Origin: Herbiconiux oxytropis
Lineage (GTDB): Bacteria > Actinomycetota > Actinomycetes > Actinomycetales > Microbacteriaceae
Length of the DNA stretch: 64,000 bases
Reading direction: 5' to 3'
NCBI RefSeq assembly: GCF_024979315.1
Contig: NZ_JANLCK010000002.1
Coordinates: forward strand, 124,001-188,000
Positions 37,248 through 44,961 of the stretch are shown one piece after another. A program made the position numbers and the translations under genes. The notes under the pieces were generated by a model. That model had not been told where the DNA came from. It ran no database searches and was given only the letters and a program-made list of their open reading frames with translations. Position 1 is the stretch's first letter. The number at the start of each line of letters is the position of its first letter.

Positions 37248-38477
37248 GTGTCCACCGTCGGCTCCTCACGCCCGGCTCCCTCCCGCCCCCTCGTGGCCGG
37301 CGTCGGCAACAGCAACGACCAGACCCGCCGGCACAACCTCTCGACCATCCTGACCACGCTCCACCACGGCGGCGCCCAGACCCGCGCCGACCTCACCCGC
37401 AAGCTGGGACTCAACCGCTCGACCATCGCCGCCCTCGTGGGCGAGCTCGTCGACCTCGACCTGGCGTACGAGACGGCCCGCACGGAGCACGGCACCGTGG
37501 GCCGGCCGAGCCCGTACGTGCATCCCAACGACCGGATCGCCGCCCTCGCCGTGAACCCCGACACGGATGCCATCATCATCGGCCTCGTGGGGCTCGGCGG
37601 CGTCGTGCACAAGCGCATCCGCTACGAGACCGACGGTCTGCCGAGCGTGCGCGAGACCGTCAACATCGTCAAGGCGGTCGTCGACGGGATGCGCGGCGAG
37701 CTCGAGTCCACCTTCCGCATCGCGGGCATCGGCATCGCCGTTCCGGGTCTCGTGCGGGTCGACACCGGAGTCGTCGCGCTCGCCCCCCATCTCGACTGGC
37801 ACGACGAGCCGCTCGCCGAGCTCCTCAGCGAAGCCCTCGGCTACCCCGCCGTGGCGGCCAACGACGCCAACGTCGGCGTGATCGCCGAGAGCATCTACGG
37901 CGCGGGCCGAGGTGTCTCCGACCTCGTCTACGTCAACGGCAGCCCCAGCGGCATCGGCGGCGGCGTGCTCGTGGGCGGGGTCCCGCTCCGCGGCGCGAGC
38001 GGCTACGGCGCCGAGCTCGGCCACACGCTCGTGAACCCCGGCGGCCTGCTCTGCCACTGCGGCCGCTCGGGCTGCCTCGAGACCGAGGTGCAGCTGAACC
38101 GCATCCTCGCCGTGATCGGCCGCGAGACCATCGACGCCGACGAGCTCGACCAGGTGCTCACCACGAGCACCGACCCGGCCCTCGAGACGGAGATCCGGCG
38201 GCAGATCGATGTGCTGTGCCTGGGGCTGGCCAACTTCATCAGCGTGTTCAACCCCGAGCGGGTGCTGCTCGGCGGGTTCCTCGGTTCGCTCATGGCCGCT
38301 CATCCCGAGCGCATCCAGCAGGGTGTGCGCGACGCCTCGTTCGGCGAACTCGCCGCGGGCCTCACCCTCGAGCGGGCACAGCTGCGCTCCCGGCTGCTCA
38401 TCGTGGGGGCCGCGGAGTTCGCCTTCGAGGAGCTCCTCGCCGACCCCGCCGGTACGGCGCCGGCGCTCACCGCGTGA
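37248..38477 (+). CDS. xylR: ROK-family repressor (XylR type)
   Basis: Protein of 409 residues with an N-terminal helix-turn-helix (LHHGGAQTRADLTRKLGLNRSTIAALVGELV) and a ROK sugar-kinase-like domain. The latter has VPGLVRVDTGVVALAPHL, ANDANVGVIAE, and the zinc-binding cluster CHCGRSGCLETE. Proteins of this kind repress xylose genes and release DNA when xylose binds. The GTG start follows an AAGGAGG site. The position after the sugar ABC genes and the divergent xylA supports XylR. The zinc motif is complete. Confidence 0.88.
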   Translation: MSTVGSSRPAPSRPLVAGVGNSNDQTRRHNLSTILTTLHHGGAQTRADLTRKLGLNRSTIAALVGELVDLDLAYETARTEHGTVGRPSPYVHPNDRIAALAVNPDTDAIIIGLVGLGGVVHKRIRYETDGLPSVRETVNIVKAVVDGMRGELESTFRIAGIGIAVPGLVRVDTGVVALAPHLDWHDEPLAELLSEALGYPAVAANDANVGVIAESIYGAGRGVSDLVYVNGSPSGIGGGVLVGGVPLRGASGYGAELGHTLVNPGGLLCHCGRSGCLETEVQLNRILAVIGRETIDADELDQVLTTSTDPALETEIRRQIDVLCLGLANFISVFNPERVLLGGFLGSLMAAHPERIQQGVRDASFGELAAGLTLERAQLRSRLLIVGAAEFAFEELLADPAGTAPALTA

Positions 38478-38518
38478 CCCCAGCTTCGGCGGGGTCCGGC
38501 CATGCCAGAATGGCGAGC

Positions 38519-39202
38519 ATGGGACGCGAGTTGAACATCCTCAGTTACAACCTGCGCAAGCACCACGCCAGCGGGGAGCTGCTGGATCTCGCGAGGATCT
38601 ACGACCTCGACGTGATGTGCCTTCAGGAGTGCGACACCCAGGACATGCCCGACCGCATCGACCACCTCGTGCTGGCCGACTCCACCAAGACCAACCGGCT
38701 CGGGCTCGCCGTCTACTACCGCGACGACCGGTTCGAGCTCACGGGCACGCGCGTGTTCGCGCTCCGCAAGTCGATGCACGACCGCGTGATGGCGCCGGCG
38801 CACGAGCGGCTGCTCGCGGCGAAGCTGCACGACAAGCTCATCGACAAGGAGATCCTCGTGGGCTCGTTCCACGCGGCTCCCCTCACGGCCTCGAACTCGC
38901 TCCGGCGCAAGCAGATCGCCGCGGCGCACGACGCGCTGCGGATCATGGGGCCCTCGCTCCCGACGATCATGGTGGGCGACTACAACTACCCGTGGTTCCG
39001 CGCGAACCTGTCGGAGCGCATGGAGGAGGCGGGCTACCTGCTCTCGTTCAGCGACAAGCCCACCTATGCGCGCTACAAGTACTTCAAGGGCCACTTCGAC
39101 TTCGTGACCTCGGCGCACACGCGCATCGACTCGATCGACACGCTCCCCCAGGGCGAGAGCGACCACCTGCCCATCCTCATCCGCGCGGGCGTCGACGACT
39201 GA
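38519..39202 (+). CDS. Endonuclease/exonuclease/phosphatase family protein
   Basis: Protein of 227 residues with the EEP fold: NILSYNLRKHH at the start, the metal Glu in LDVMCLQECDTQ, DYNYPWF, and a C-terminal GESDHLPILI with the catalytic Asp-His. Family members cut DNA, RNA or phosphodiester lipids; the substrate here is unknown. It is 41 bp downstream of the ROK gene but has a CAGAAT hexamer seven bases before the ATG and no ribosome site, so it may be a leaderless independent unit. ATG at 38510 is an alternative start. Confidence 0.85.
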   Translation: MGRELNILSYNLRKHHASGELLDLARIYDLDVMCLQECDTQDMPDRIDHLVLADSTKTNRLGLAVYYRDDRFELTGTRVFALRKSMHDRVMAPAHERLLAAKLHDKLIDKEILVGSFHAAPLTASNSLRRKQIAAAHDALRIMGPSLPTIMVGDYNYPWFRANLSERMEEAGYLLSFSDKPTYARYKYFKGHFDFVTSAHTRIDSIDTLPQGESDHLPILIRAGVDD

Positions 39203-39234
39203 GCCGGGCCTGACGCCTGCCCGCGTCGTCTCGA

Positions 39235-39315
39235 CTTGACAGTAGTTGCGCCCAAAACGCGCGACTTGACACAAGATGTGCCAAGTCGGCTGTTTTAGGC
39301 GCAACTACTGTCAAG
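39235..39315. repeat. 81-bp imperfect palindromic element, copy A
   Basis: A long near-perfect dyad centred on 39275. Its outer arms CTTGACAGTAGTTGCGCC (39235-39252) and the complement (39298-39315) match over 18 of 18 bases. The inner GACTTG/CAAGTC arms also pair. It lies between convergent genes (39202 and 39338). A related 81-bp copy at 53594-53674 matches its reverse complement. It would fold into a long hairpin as RNA. Confidence 0.9.
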
Positions 39316-39337
39316 TGGGGCGGGAGAAAGCGCTCGG

Positions 39338-39685
39338 TCAGGCGCCGGGGCGCGGGTCGATGTGCAGGGCTCTCACCCGCACCGAGACCGCAATGGCCTC
39401 CGGGTGGAGCTCCCCCACCCTGCCGCGGATCGCTCGCGCCACCGCTCGTAGCGTGGTGGGTGTCGGCACGCCGACGGCCGTCGAGACGTGGACGGTCACG
39501 AGCACTCCCGCGCCCGTGCGATCGACCTGCACGAACGCGTCCGCGTCGGAGCGGGGCAGGTCGAGCGCAGACGACACGACCTGGGCGGCGGCCTCCCGCA
39601 GCGGGGCCGTGGGCAGCACCGAACTCACCCCGGGTGCGGCGGCGGCCGTCTCGGTCAGCAGCCGGGAGAGCTCGTCGTCGGTCAC
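39338..39685 (-). CDS. Small soluble protein in the Asp23/sigma-factor operon
   Basis: Protein of 115 residues without a signal or membrane helix. A central FVQVDRTGAGVLVTVHVSTAVGVP and a C-terminal EAIAVSVRVRAL give it an alternating beta pattern, similar in style to Asp23-type subunits, but I cannot assign a family. The GTG at 39685 overlaps the Asp23-like gene stop (GTGA), so it is the third gene of the sigma-factor operon. Confidence 0.65.
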   Translation of the reverse strand: MTDDELSRLLTETAAAAPGVSSVLPTAPLREAAAQVVSSALDLPRSDADAFVQVDRTGAGVLVTVHVSTAVGVPTPTTLRAVARAIRGRVGELHPEAIAVSVRVRALHIDPRPGA

Positions 39686-40257
39686 CGCTCGGCCCTCCGG
39701 TAGACGTCGTCGATCGTGACATCGATCTGGTCGATCACCAGCTCGGTGTGCTCGGCGAGGGCCTCCGCCACCACGCGCCGCAGCTCCTCGACGAGGGGAG
39801 GCAGTGCGTGGCCGTACTCGGCCGCTGCGGTGATCCGCACCCGAACGGGCGCCCCCGGGGTCGACACGTCGCCCTCGATCTCCGTGCGGCCGATGATCAC
39901 GCTCGGCAACGCGTCGGCCGCGGCGCGCACGAGCCCCCGCACGGCCGCCTCCGTGACCGAGAGGCTCGTCATCGCATCCGGATCGCTGATCGGGATGTCG
40001 CGCCCCGGGCGGATCTCGTCCTTGATGATGTCGAGGAGGCCGGCGATCCAGCCGTCGTCGCGTGTCGGGTCGCGATCGGCCTCCCTCTGAAGGGCGTCCA
40101 GGGAGAGCGCGCGGAGCCGGGCGAGGCCCTCGAGCGCCAGGCGGCAGGCGGCAGAGTTCTCGATGCCCGGATCACGAGGGGTGCGCCCGCTCTCGAGGTA
40201 GTCGGAGAGCTCCTCGAGGGTGTGGCCGTCGAGGTCGTCGAAGTCGGAGTTCGTCAC
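39682..40257 (-). CDS. Asp23/Gls24-like protein with N-terminal extension
   Basis: Protein of 191 residues. The first 100 residues resemble the anti-sigma/zinc-finger-like lead of such genes (DLDGHTLEELSDYLESGR), and the C-terminal 90 hold an Asp23-like alpha/beta unit (LSVTEAAVRGLVRAAADALPSV, then RVRITAAAEYGHALPPLVEELR and HTELVIDQIDVTIDDVY). Asp23 proteins are envelope-stress or membrane-associated factors of unclear mechanism. GTG at 40257 overlaps the sigma-factor stop (GTGA), so it may modulate that sigma factor. Confidence 0.75.
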   Translation of the reverse strand: MTNSDFDDLDGHTLEELSDYLESGRTPRDPGIENSAACRLALEGLARLRALSLDALQREADRDPTRDDGWIAGLLDIIKDEIRPGRDIPISDPDAMTSLSVTEAAVRGLVRAAADALPSVIIGRTEIEGDVSTPGAPVRVRITAAAEYGHALPPLVEELRRVVAEALAEHTELVIDQIDVTIDDVYRRAER

Positions 40258-40901
40258 CGCCAGGCCTCCATCTCGAGGAGTAGGGTCGCCCGCGCCCGGG
40301 CCAGGAGCCCTCGCACGGTCGAGACGGGGATGTCGAGGGTCTCGCCTATCTCCGCGTAGGAGTAGCCGGCCGTCTCCCTCAACAGCCAACACCGTCTCTG
40401 GTCGGCCGGCAGGCGCCCGAGGGCGATCCACACCGCATCCAGCTGCATCCGATGCTCCACGAGCGCCTCCGTCGAGGGTCCTGTGGAGGCACGATCCGCC
40501 GCGTCGATGTCGTCGTGATGCCGGCGGGCCCGGATGCGGTCGAGCGCGCGGTTGCTGACGATCCGCATCAGCCAGCTCCGGATGCGCGCGGGATCATTGA
40601 GCTCGCCGAGGTGCCGCCAGGCCGAGATGAAGGCCTCCTGCACGACATCGTCCGATTCGAGCTCGGAACCCAGCAGATTCGCCGCCAGCACGCGCATCAG
40701 GGGCCCGTGCCGGTGGGCGATCACCTCGAAGGCGACGAGGTCGCCGTCGATCGCCCGTGACGCGAGGATGGTGTCGGAGGCGTCGCGGAGGGGCCCATGC
40801 AGGTCGATGCCGGCTCCTCCCGCTCGGTGCCCCAGGAGCACGTCGGCCGCCGGTGCCGCCCTCGATCGGGCGTTGAGCACATTCCTACTACGGTCGGCCA
40901 C
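40254..40901 (-). CDS. ECF-type RNA polymerase sigma factor
   Basis: Protein of 215 residues. Region 2 runs from GDLVAFEVIAHRHGPLMRVLAANLL through DDVVQEAFISAWRHL to the RSWLMRIVSNRALDRIR helix. Region 4 has LPADQRRCWLLRETAGYSYAEIGETLDIPVSTVRGLLARAR. The start is GTG at 40901; the first 40 residues are not conserved, so a later start is possible. It heads a coupled operon with an Asp23-like gene, the typical actinobacterial layout for envelope stress response. Confidence 0.88.
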   Translation of the reverse strand: MADRSRNVLNARSRAAPAADVLLGHRAGGAGIDLHGPLRDASDTILASRAIDGDLVAFEVIAHRHGPLMRVLAANLLGSELESDDVVQEAFISAWRHLGELNDPARIRSWLMRIVSNRALDRIRARRHHDDIDAADRASTGPSTEALVEHRMQLDAVWIALGRLPADQRRCWLLRETAGYSYAEIGETLDIPVSTVRGLLARARATLLLEMEAWR

Positions 40902-41057
40902 CGGCGACCATCGCCCGAGCTGGCCGACCTACACCTGGCAAGATCCTGGGAGCGCATGCCGGGTGCGCAGGACCCCGCGTCTTCCTGATGTGCGCGTCAC
41001 CACCGCACCGGGGCGGACCCACCACCCTGACGACCGAACCGAACAGGAGTCACGACG

Positions 41058-41303
41058 ATGTCCGATATCACCACCAAGCCCTCCAGCACCGGCTCCGCCG
41101 ACACGCTGGCCGCTGCCCCCTCCGCCGACAGCCGCGGCCGGAACGTCGTCGCCGACGGCGTGATCGAGAAGGTCGCGCGCGCCGGCGTCATCCGCGCGAT
41201 CTCGACCGTGGTCGGCATGGAGGTCACCGAGGTCAACGTGACGGTCAGCGACGTGCACATCCCCTCGGACGACGCCGACGAGCCCGAGTCCCGCGTGCAG
41301 TGA
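41058..41303 (+). CDS. Internally shortened Asp23/Gls24 family protein
   Basis: Protein of 81 residues. It begins as an Asp23 protein (RGRNVVADGVIEKVA) and ends as one (EVTEVNVTVSDVHIPSDD), but the central 70-80 residues that form most of the fold are missing; full-length relatives are about 150-170 residues. The join falls in frame near residue 42, with no stop or frameshift. AGGAG precedes the ATG, so it is likely translated. It may be a remnant or a minimal partner for the divergent Asp23-like protein at 39682. Confidence 0.75.
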   Translation: MSDITTKPSSTGSADTLAAAPSADSRGRNVVADGVIEKVARAGVIRAISTVVGMEVTEVNVTVSDVHIPSDDADEPESRVQ

Positions 41304-41312
41304 CCCCCGGCG

Positions 41313-41822
41313 TCAGTCGCGGTTGCCGGAGCGGCCGGCGGGGCCGTAGACGATGATGCCCACGATGGGCACGGCGAGCCAGAACAGCCACGACCAGGCG
41401 AAGCCGTCGGGCGCGAGGAACCCGCAGAGGAGGAACGCCGCGAGGGCGATGAGCGGCGTGACGCTCACGGCGACGACGCCCGCCGTGCCGCCGAGCGGCC
41501 GGGTGCGGTTGTAGCTGTCGCGGGACTCGTCGCCCGGCTTCGACGGGTAGGCCGCGGCCGGTGGCGGCCCGAAGTCGGGGTCGGGAGCGGAGCCGGCCGC
41601 CGAGCCGATCACGCTCTCCTTGGTGGTGTCGGGCAGGTCGGCGAACAGCGGCGCGAGCTCACCACGGGTCGTGGCGGTCTTCGCGGTGTCGGAGCGCTCG
41701 GTGTACTCGTCCGCGGTCAGCCGCCCGTCCCCGTGGGCGCGGGCGAGCCGCGCGACGGCCTCGTCGCGATCGGCGTTGCTCAGACGGATGCTCGCGCCGG
41801 CGGCGTCGCTGTAGTCGGTCAT
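41313..41822 (-). CDS. DUF1707 (SHOCT-like) membrane protein
   Basis: Protein of 169 residues. The N-terminal DUF1707 domain is clear: IRLSNADRDEAVARLARAHGDGRLTADEYTERSDTA split over residues 11-47. A Pro-rich linker and two C-terminal transmembrane helices (about 115-160) follow, with an RSGNRD end. Such proteins are common in actinobacteria, with unknown function. The ATG at 41822 is preferred; upstream in-frame extension runs into the GntR promoter. It converges with the short Asp23 gene. Confidence 0.85.
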   Translation of the reverse strand: MTDYSDAAGASIRLSNADRDEAVARLARAHGDGRLTADEYTERSDTAKTATTRGELAPLFADLPDTTKESVIGSAAGSAPDPDFGPPPAAAYPSKPGDESRDSYNRTRPLGGTAGVVAVSVTPLIALAAFLLCGFLAPDGFAWSWLFWLAVPIVGIIVYGPAGRSGNRD

Positions 41823-41910
41823 GCTCTCACTCTGCCGCATCCGCGCCGCTTCCGGCATCCCACGAGTGGCGGATGCCCGGTGCTGGCCTTCGCGCACTCG
41901 ACAGGGTAGT

Positions 41911-41935
41911 GTGGTCTGACCACATGGTCTGACCA
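41911..41935 (+). promoter_or_regulatory. Tandem FadR/GntR-type operators before the lactate regulator
   Basis: TGGTCTGACCA occurs twice, at 41912-41922 and 41925-41935, offset by 13 bp; the first is part of the perfect dyad GTGGTCTGACCAC. This is the classic half-site arrangement bound by the FadR subfamily of GntR repressors. The second copy abuts the AGGAGG ribosome site of the GntR gene, so autoregulation and control of the downstream lldD-type gene are likely. Confidence 0.85.
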
Positions 41936-41946
41936 CAGGAGGCGGG

Positions 41947-42753
41947 ATGGCGGTCGCAGAAGGCGCGGGCACCCCTGGCGCGGAGCGCTCCTGGGAGCGC
42001 GTGCTCGCGCGCGTCGAGAGCGACCTCGTGGAGGGCAGGCTCGGCCCCGGCGACCACCTTCCCCCCGAGCGCGCCCTCGCCGCCGAGCTCGGCGTCGGCC
42101 GGTCGAGCGTGCGCGAGGGCCTCAGGGTGCTCGAGGTGCTCGGGCTCATCAGCACGAGCACCGGATCGGGGCCGCAGTCCGGCGCCGTCATCGTCGCACG
42201 GCCCACGGGCGGGCTGGCCGCGCTCATCCGCCTGCAGGTCGCCGCGCAGGGCTTCGCGGTGCCCGATGTCGTGAAGACCCGCGTGGTGCTCGAGTGCGCC
42301 GTGGCCGCCGAGCTCGCCACCGCCGTGCGCGCCGGCCGGCAGCCCGAGCTCGGCGCCGCCGACGAGCTGCTCGATGCCATGGACGCCGTGGCCGAAGGGG
42401 ACACGGTCGCCGACGGGGACGCCGTCGGCGATGGAGCAGACGAGCGCGACGGCTTCCTCGCCCTCGACCAGGCGTTCCACCGCGCCCTCGCAGCCGCGTC
42501 AGGCAACGACGTGCTCGCCACCATGATGGCGGGCCTCCGAGACTCCGTCGAGACCTACGTGCGGCACGGCGCCACCCGCCTCGGCGACTGGCCGGCCACC
42601 GCACGGCGGCTGCGGGCCGAGCACCGCGCCGTGCTCGCCGCCATCCGCGACGGTGACCCCGCGACCGCAGAAGCGCGCATCCGCTCGCACATCGAGACCT
42701 ATCACGCCGAGACGCTCGTCGCGGCCCGCCCCCAGCCCCTCACGACGCTCTAG
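41947..42753 (+). CDS. FadR-subfamily GntR regulator (LldR-like)
   Basis: Protein of 268 residues with an N-terminal winged helix ([37 protein letters not shown] in two parts) and a C-terminal FCD ligand domain. The FCD metal-site His residues are seen in [17 protein letters not shown] and RSHIETYH. The gene is preceded by tandem TGGTCTGACCA operators and followed after eight bases by an FMN-dependent lactate dehydrogenase-type gene, which makes lactate or another 2-hydroxy acid the likely effector. A short acidic repeat ([16 protein letters not shown]) interrupts the FCD domain near residue 150. Confidence 0.9.
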   Translation: MAVAEGAGTPGAERSWERVLARVESDLVEGRLGPGDHLPPERALAAELGVGRSSVREGLRVLEVLGLISTSTGSGPQSGAVIVARPTGGLAALIRLQVAAQGFAVPDVVKTRVVLECAVAAELATAVRAGRQPELGAADELLDAMDAVAEGDTVADGDAVGDGADERDGFLALDQAFHRALAAASGNDVLATMMAGLRDSVETYVRHGATRLGDWPATARRLRAEHRAVLAAIRDGDPATAEARIRSHIETYHAETLVAARPQPLTTL

Positions 42754-42761
42754 GAGTCCCC

Positions 42762-44033
42762 ATGGTCCAGCGCAGGATCCCCAAGATCAAAGACCTCGCC
42801 CCGCTCATGCAGTTCAAGGCGCCCGAGCTCAACGCCAAGAAGCGGCGCCTGGCCGCCGCCCTCACGATCGCGGACCTCCGCACCATCGCGAAGCGGCGCA
42901 CCCCCAAGGCCGCCTTCGACTACACCGAGGGCGCCGCCGAGGGCGAGATCAGCCTCACCCGGGCGCGCCAGGCGTTCGAGGACATCCAGTTCAACCCGTC
43001 GGTGCTCCGTGACGTCTCGCGCGTCTCGACCGGGTGGGACGTGCTCGGGGCCCCCGTGTCGCTGCCGTTCGGCATCGCACCGACGGGCTTCACGCGCATG
43101 ATGCAGACCGAGGGCGAGGTCGCGGGAGCGGGTGCGGCCGGAGCCGCAGGCATCCCGTTCTCCCTCTCGACGATGGGCACGACCGCCATCGAGGACGTGA
43201 AGAAGGCCAACCCCACCGGCCGCAACTGGTTCCAGCTCTACATGTGGAAGGACCGCCCGCGTTCGATGGCGCTCGTCGAGCGCGCGGCCGCCTCCGGGTT
43301 CGACACGCTGCTCGTGACGGTCGACGTGCCGGTGGCGGGGGCGCGCCTGCGCGACAAGCGCAACGGGTTCTCGATCCCACCGCAGCTCACGGCCGGCACG
43401 GTGGTCAACGCCATCCCGCGGCCGGAGTGGTGGATCAACTTCCTCACCACCGAACCGCTCGCGTTCGCCTCGCTCGACCGCTGGTCGGGCACCGTGGGCG
43501 AGCTGCTCGATTCGATGTTCGACCCGACCGTGACCTTCGACGATCTCGCCTGGATCCGGGACCAGTGGCCGGGCAAGGTCGTGGTCAAGGGCGTGCAGAG
43601 CCTCGGCGACGCCGCGCGACTGGCCGACATGGGCGTCGACGGCATCACGCTCTCGAACCACGGCGGGCGCCAGCTCGACCGTGCGCCCATCCCGTTCCAC
43701 CTGCTCCCGGATGTCTCGCGCGAGTTCGGGAAGGACATGGAGATCCACCTCGACACAGGCATCATGTCGGGCGCCGACATCGTGGCATCCGTGGCCCTCG
43801 GGGCGCGCTTCACCCTCGTGGGGCGCGCGTACCTCTACGGGCTCATGGCCGGCGGGCGTGAGGGCGTCGACCGCATGATCGCGATCCTCGGCGAGCAGAT
43901 CGCCCGCACCATGCGGCTGCTCGGGGTGAACGCGCTCGAGGAGCTGAACCCCTCGCACGTGACGCAACTCGAGCGGCTCGTGCCGCGCGCGGTCTCGGCG
44001 GCTGCTGTGGCGGTGGCCGACGCGCAGCGATGA
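42762..44033 (+). CDS. lldD: FMN-dependent L-lactate dehydrogenase/alpha-hydroxy acid oxidase
   Basis: Protein of 423 residues of the FMN alpha-hydroxy acid family (glycolate oxidase, LldD). The FMN barrel carries [33 protein letters not shown], the catalytic His300 in [11 protein letters not shown], and the phosphate site [15 protein letters not shown] with VGRAYLYGL. It oxidises L-lactate or a similar 2-hydroxy acid. The longer-than-usual N-terminus is typical of actinobacterial members. It is cotranscribed with the GntR regulator eight bases upstream. Confidence 0.92.
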   Translation: MVQRRIPKIKDLAPLMQFKAPELNAKKRRLAAALTIADLRTIAKRRTPKAAFDYTEGAAEGEISLTRARQAFEDIQFNPSVLRDVSRVSTGWDVLGAPVSLPFGIAPTGFTRMMQTEGEVAGAGAAGAAGIPFSLSTMGTTAIEDVKKANPTGRNWFQLYMWKDRPRSMALVERAAASGFDTLLVTVDVPVAGARLRDKRNGFSIPPQLTAGTVVNAIPRPEWWINFLTTEPLAFASLDRWSGTVGELLDSMFDPTVTFDDLAWIRDQWPGKVVVKGVQSLGDAARLADMGVDGITLSNHGGRQLDRAPIPFHLLPDVSREFGKDMEIHLDTGIMSGADIVASVALGARFTLVGRAYLYGLMAGGREGVDRMIAILGEQIARTMRLLGVNALEELNPSHVTQLERLVPRAVSAAAVAVADAQR

Positions 44034-44058
44034 CGAATCGTCATCTTCTCGGTAGAGT
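44029..44058 (+). promoter_or_regulatory. Perfect 17-bp palindrome and promoter at the lldD/lipoprotein junction
   Basis: GATGACGAATCGTCATC (44029-44045) is a perfect dyad with a single central base, overlapping the lldD stop codon. ATGACG (44030-44035) and TAGAGT (44053-44058), 17 bp apart, form a promoter that ends six bases before the ATG at 44065. The dyad covers the -35 and could be an operator or a short terminator. Confidence 0.55.
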
Positions 44059-44064
44059 GAGGGG

Positions 44065-44889
44065 ATGACGCCTTCGCCTCGCCGTTCCGCTCGGCCGTTG
44101 CGGGCGGGTGCGGGCCTCGCAGCCCTCGCGGTCGTCGGGCTCGCGGGGCTGCTCGGCGGATGCGCGGGGCCGGGTGCCGACGTGGGTGCGCGGGTGGCCG
44201 AGTGGGTCGAGGAGCAGGAGCACGTGCTGAGCGCGTCGTCATGGGTGTCCGACGATCCGTGGAACAAGGCGATCACGATCGACATGGTGCTCGAGCCCGA
44301 CATCGGTGACGCCGAGCTGATCGCCGTCACCACGGCGGCCGAGCGACGCGCCCGTGAAGCCGGGTGGGAGCATCCGCTCATCGGCGCCACGGTCGGTGAG
44401 GGCGAGAGCTACTCGAACCTCGGCGGCCGCGTCACCCTCGACGTCTTCCTGGCGCTCCGCGACGACCCCCGCTACCCCGTTCTCAGCGCTCGTGGCGAGG
44501 GCGGGTGCGGCGGCTTCTTCTGCGTGGAGCTGCCGACCTCCGACCCGGCCGAGCTCCTCGCCGCCGTGAAGCGGATGCTGGCCGCCGCCGATGAGGCCGG
44601 GGGCGTGCAGTCCAACCTCACCTTCACCGCCACCACGCCCGACGACCTCCTGGCGGTGACGGCTGAGCCGTTGGCGCCCATCGACGACTCCGTCGCCCTG
44701 CTCGAGCACCTCTCGGAGCAGCAGGTCCCGATCCTCTCGGCCCACGCCTGGCCCGTCGAACCCGTCGGCGACCTCCCGCCGCTCCAGCTGCTCGACATCA
44801 CGGTGCCCGACCCCGCCGCCGTCAGCCTCGCGGAGTCACTCGCTCCCGCTTATCCCGAGGTCGAGCTCCGGGCCCGCCCGGCGCCGTAG
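44065..44889 (+). CDS. Lipoprotein of unknown function
   Basis: Protein of 274 residues with a twin-basic n-region, hydrophobic core and lipobox GLLGGC (Cys33), so it should be anchored on the outer face of the membrane. The mature part shows two similar alpha/beta halves (IAVTTAAERRAREAG... and LLAAVKRMLAAADEAG...) without a recognised family. It has its own promoter-like sequence after lldD. Substrate and partner unknown. Confidence 0.7.
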   Translation: MTPSPRRSARPLRAGAGLAALAVVGLAGLLGGCAGPGADVGARVAEWVEEQEHVLSASSWVSDDPWNKAITIDMVLEPDIGDAELIAVTTAAERRAREAGWEHPLIGATVGEGESYSNLGGRVTLDVFLALRDDPRYPVLSARGEGGCGGFFCVELPTSDPAELLAAVKRMLAAADEAGGVQSNLTFTATTPDDLLAVTAEPLAPIDDSVALLEHLSEQQVPILSAHAWPVEPVGDLPPLQLLDITVPDPAAVSLAESLAPAYPEVELRARPAP

Positions 44890-44914
44890 CCGCCCCGCGG
44901 GCGGAGCGGGGCGG
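44890..44914. terminator. Bidirectional terminator hairpin
   Basis: CCGCCCCGC (44890-44898) pairs perfectly with GCGGGGCGG (44906-44914) over a seven-base loop. It lies one base after the lipoprotein stop and before the convergent membrane-protein gene. The following GGGGC repeats add alternative pairings. Confidence 0.6.
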
Positions 44915-44961
44915 GGCGGGGCTCGAGCTGAGGCTCAAGGGCGCGGCGGACGGGCGACTGC

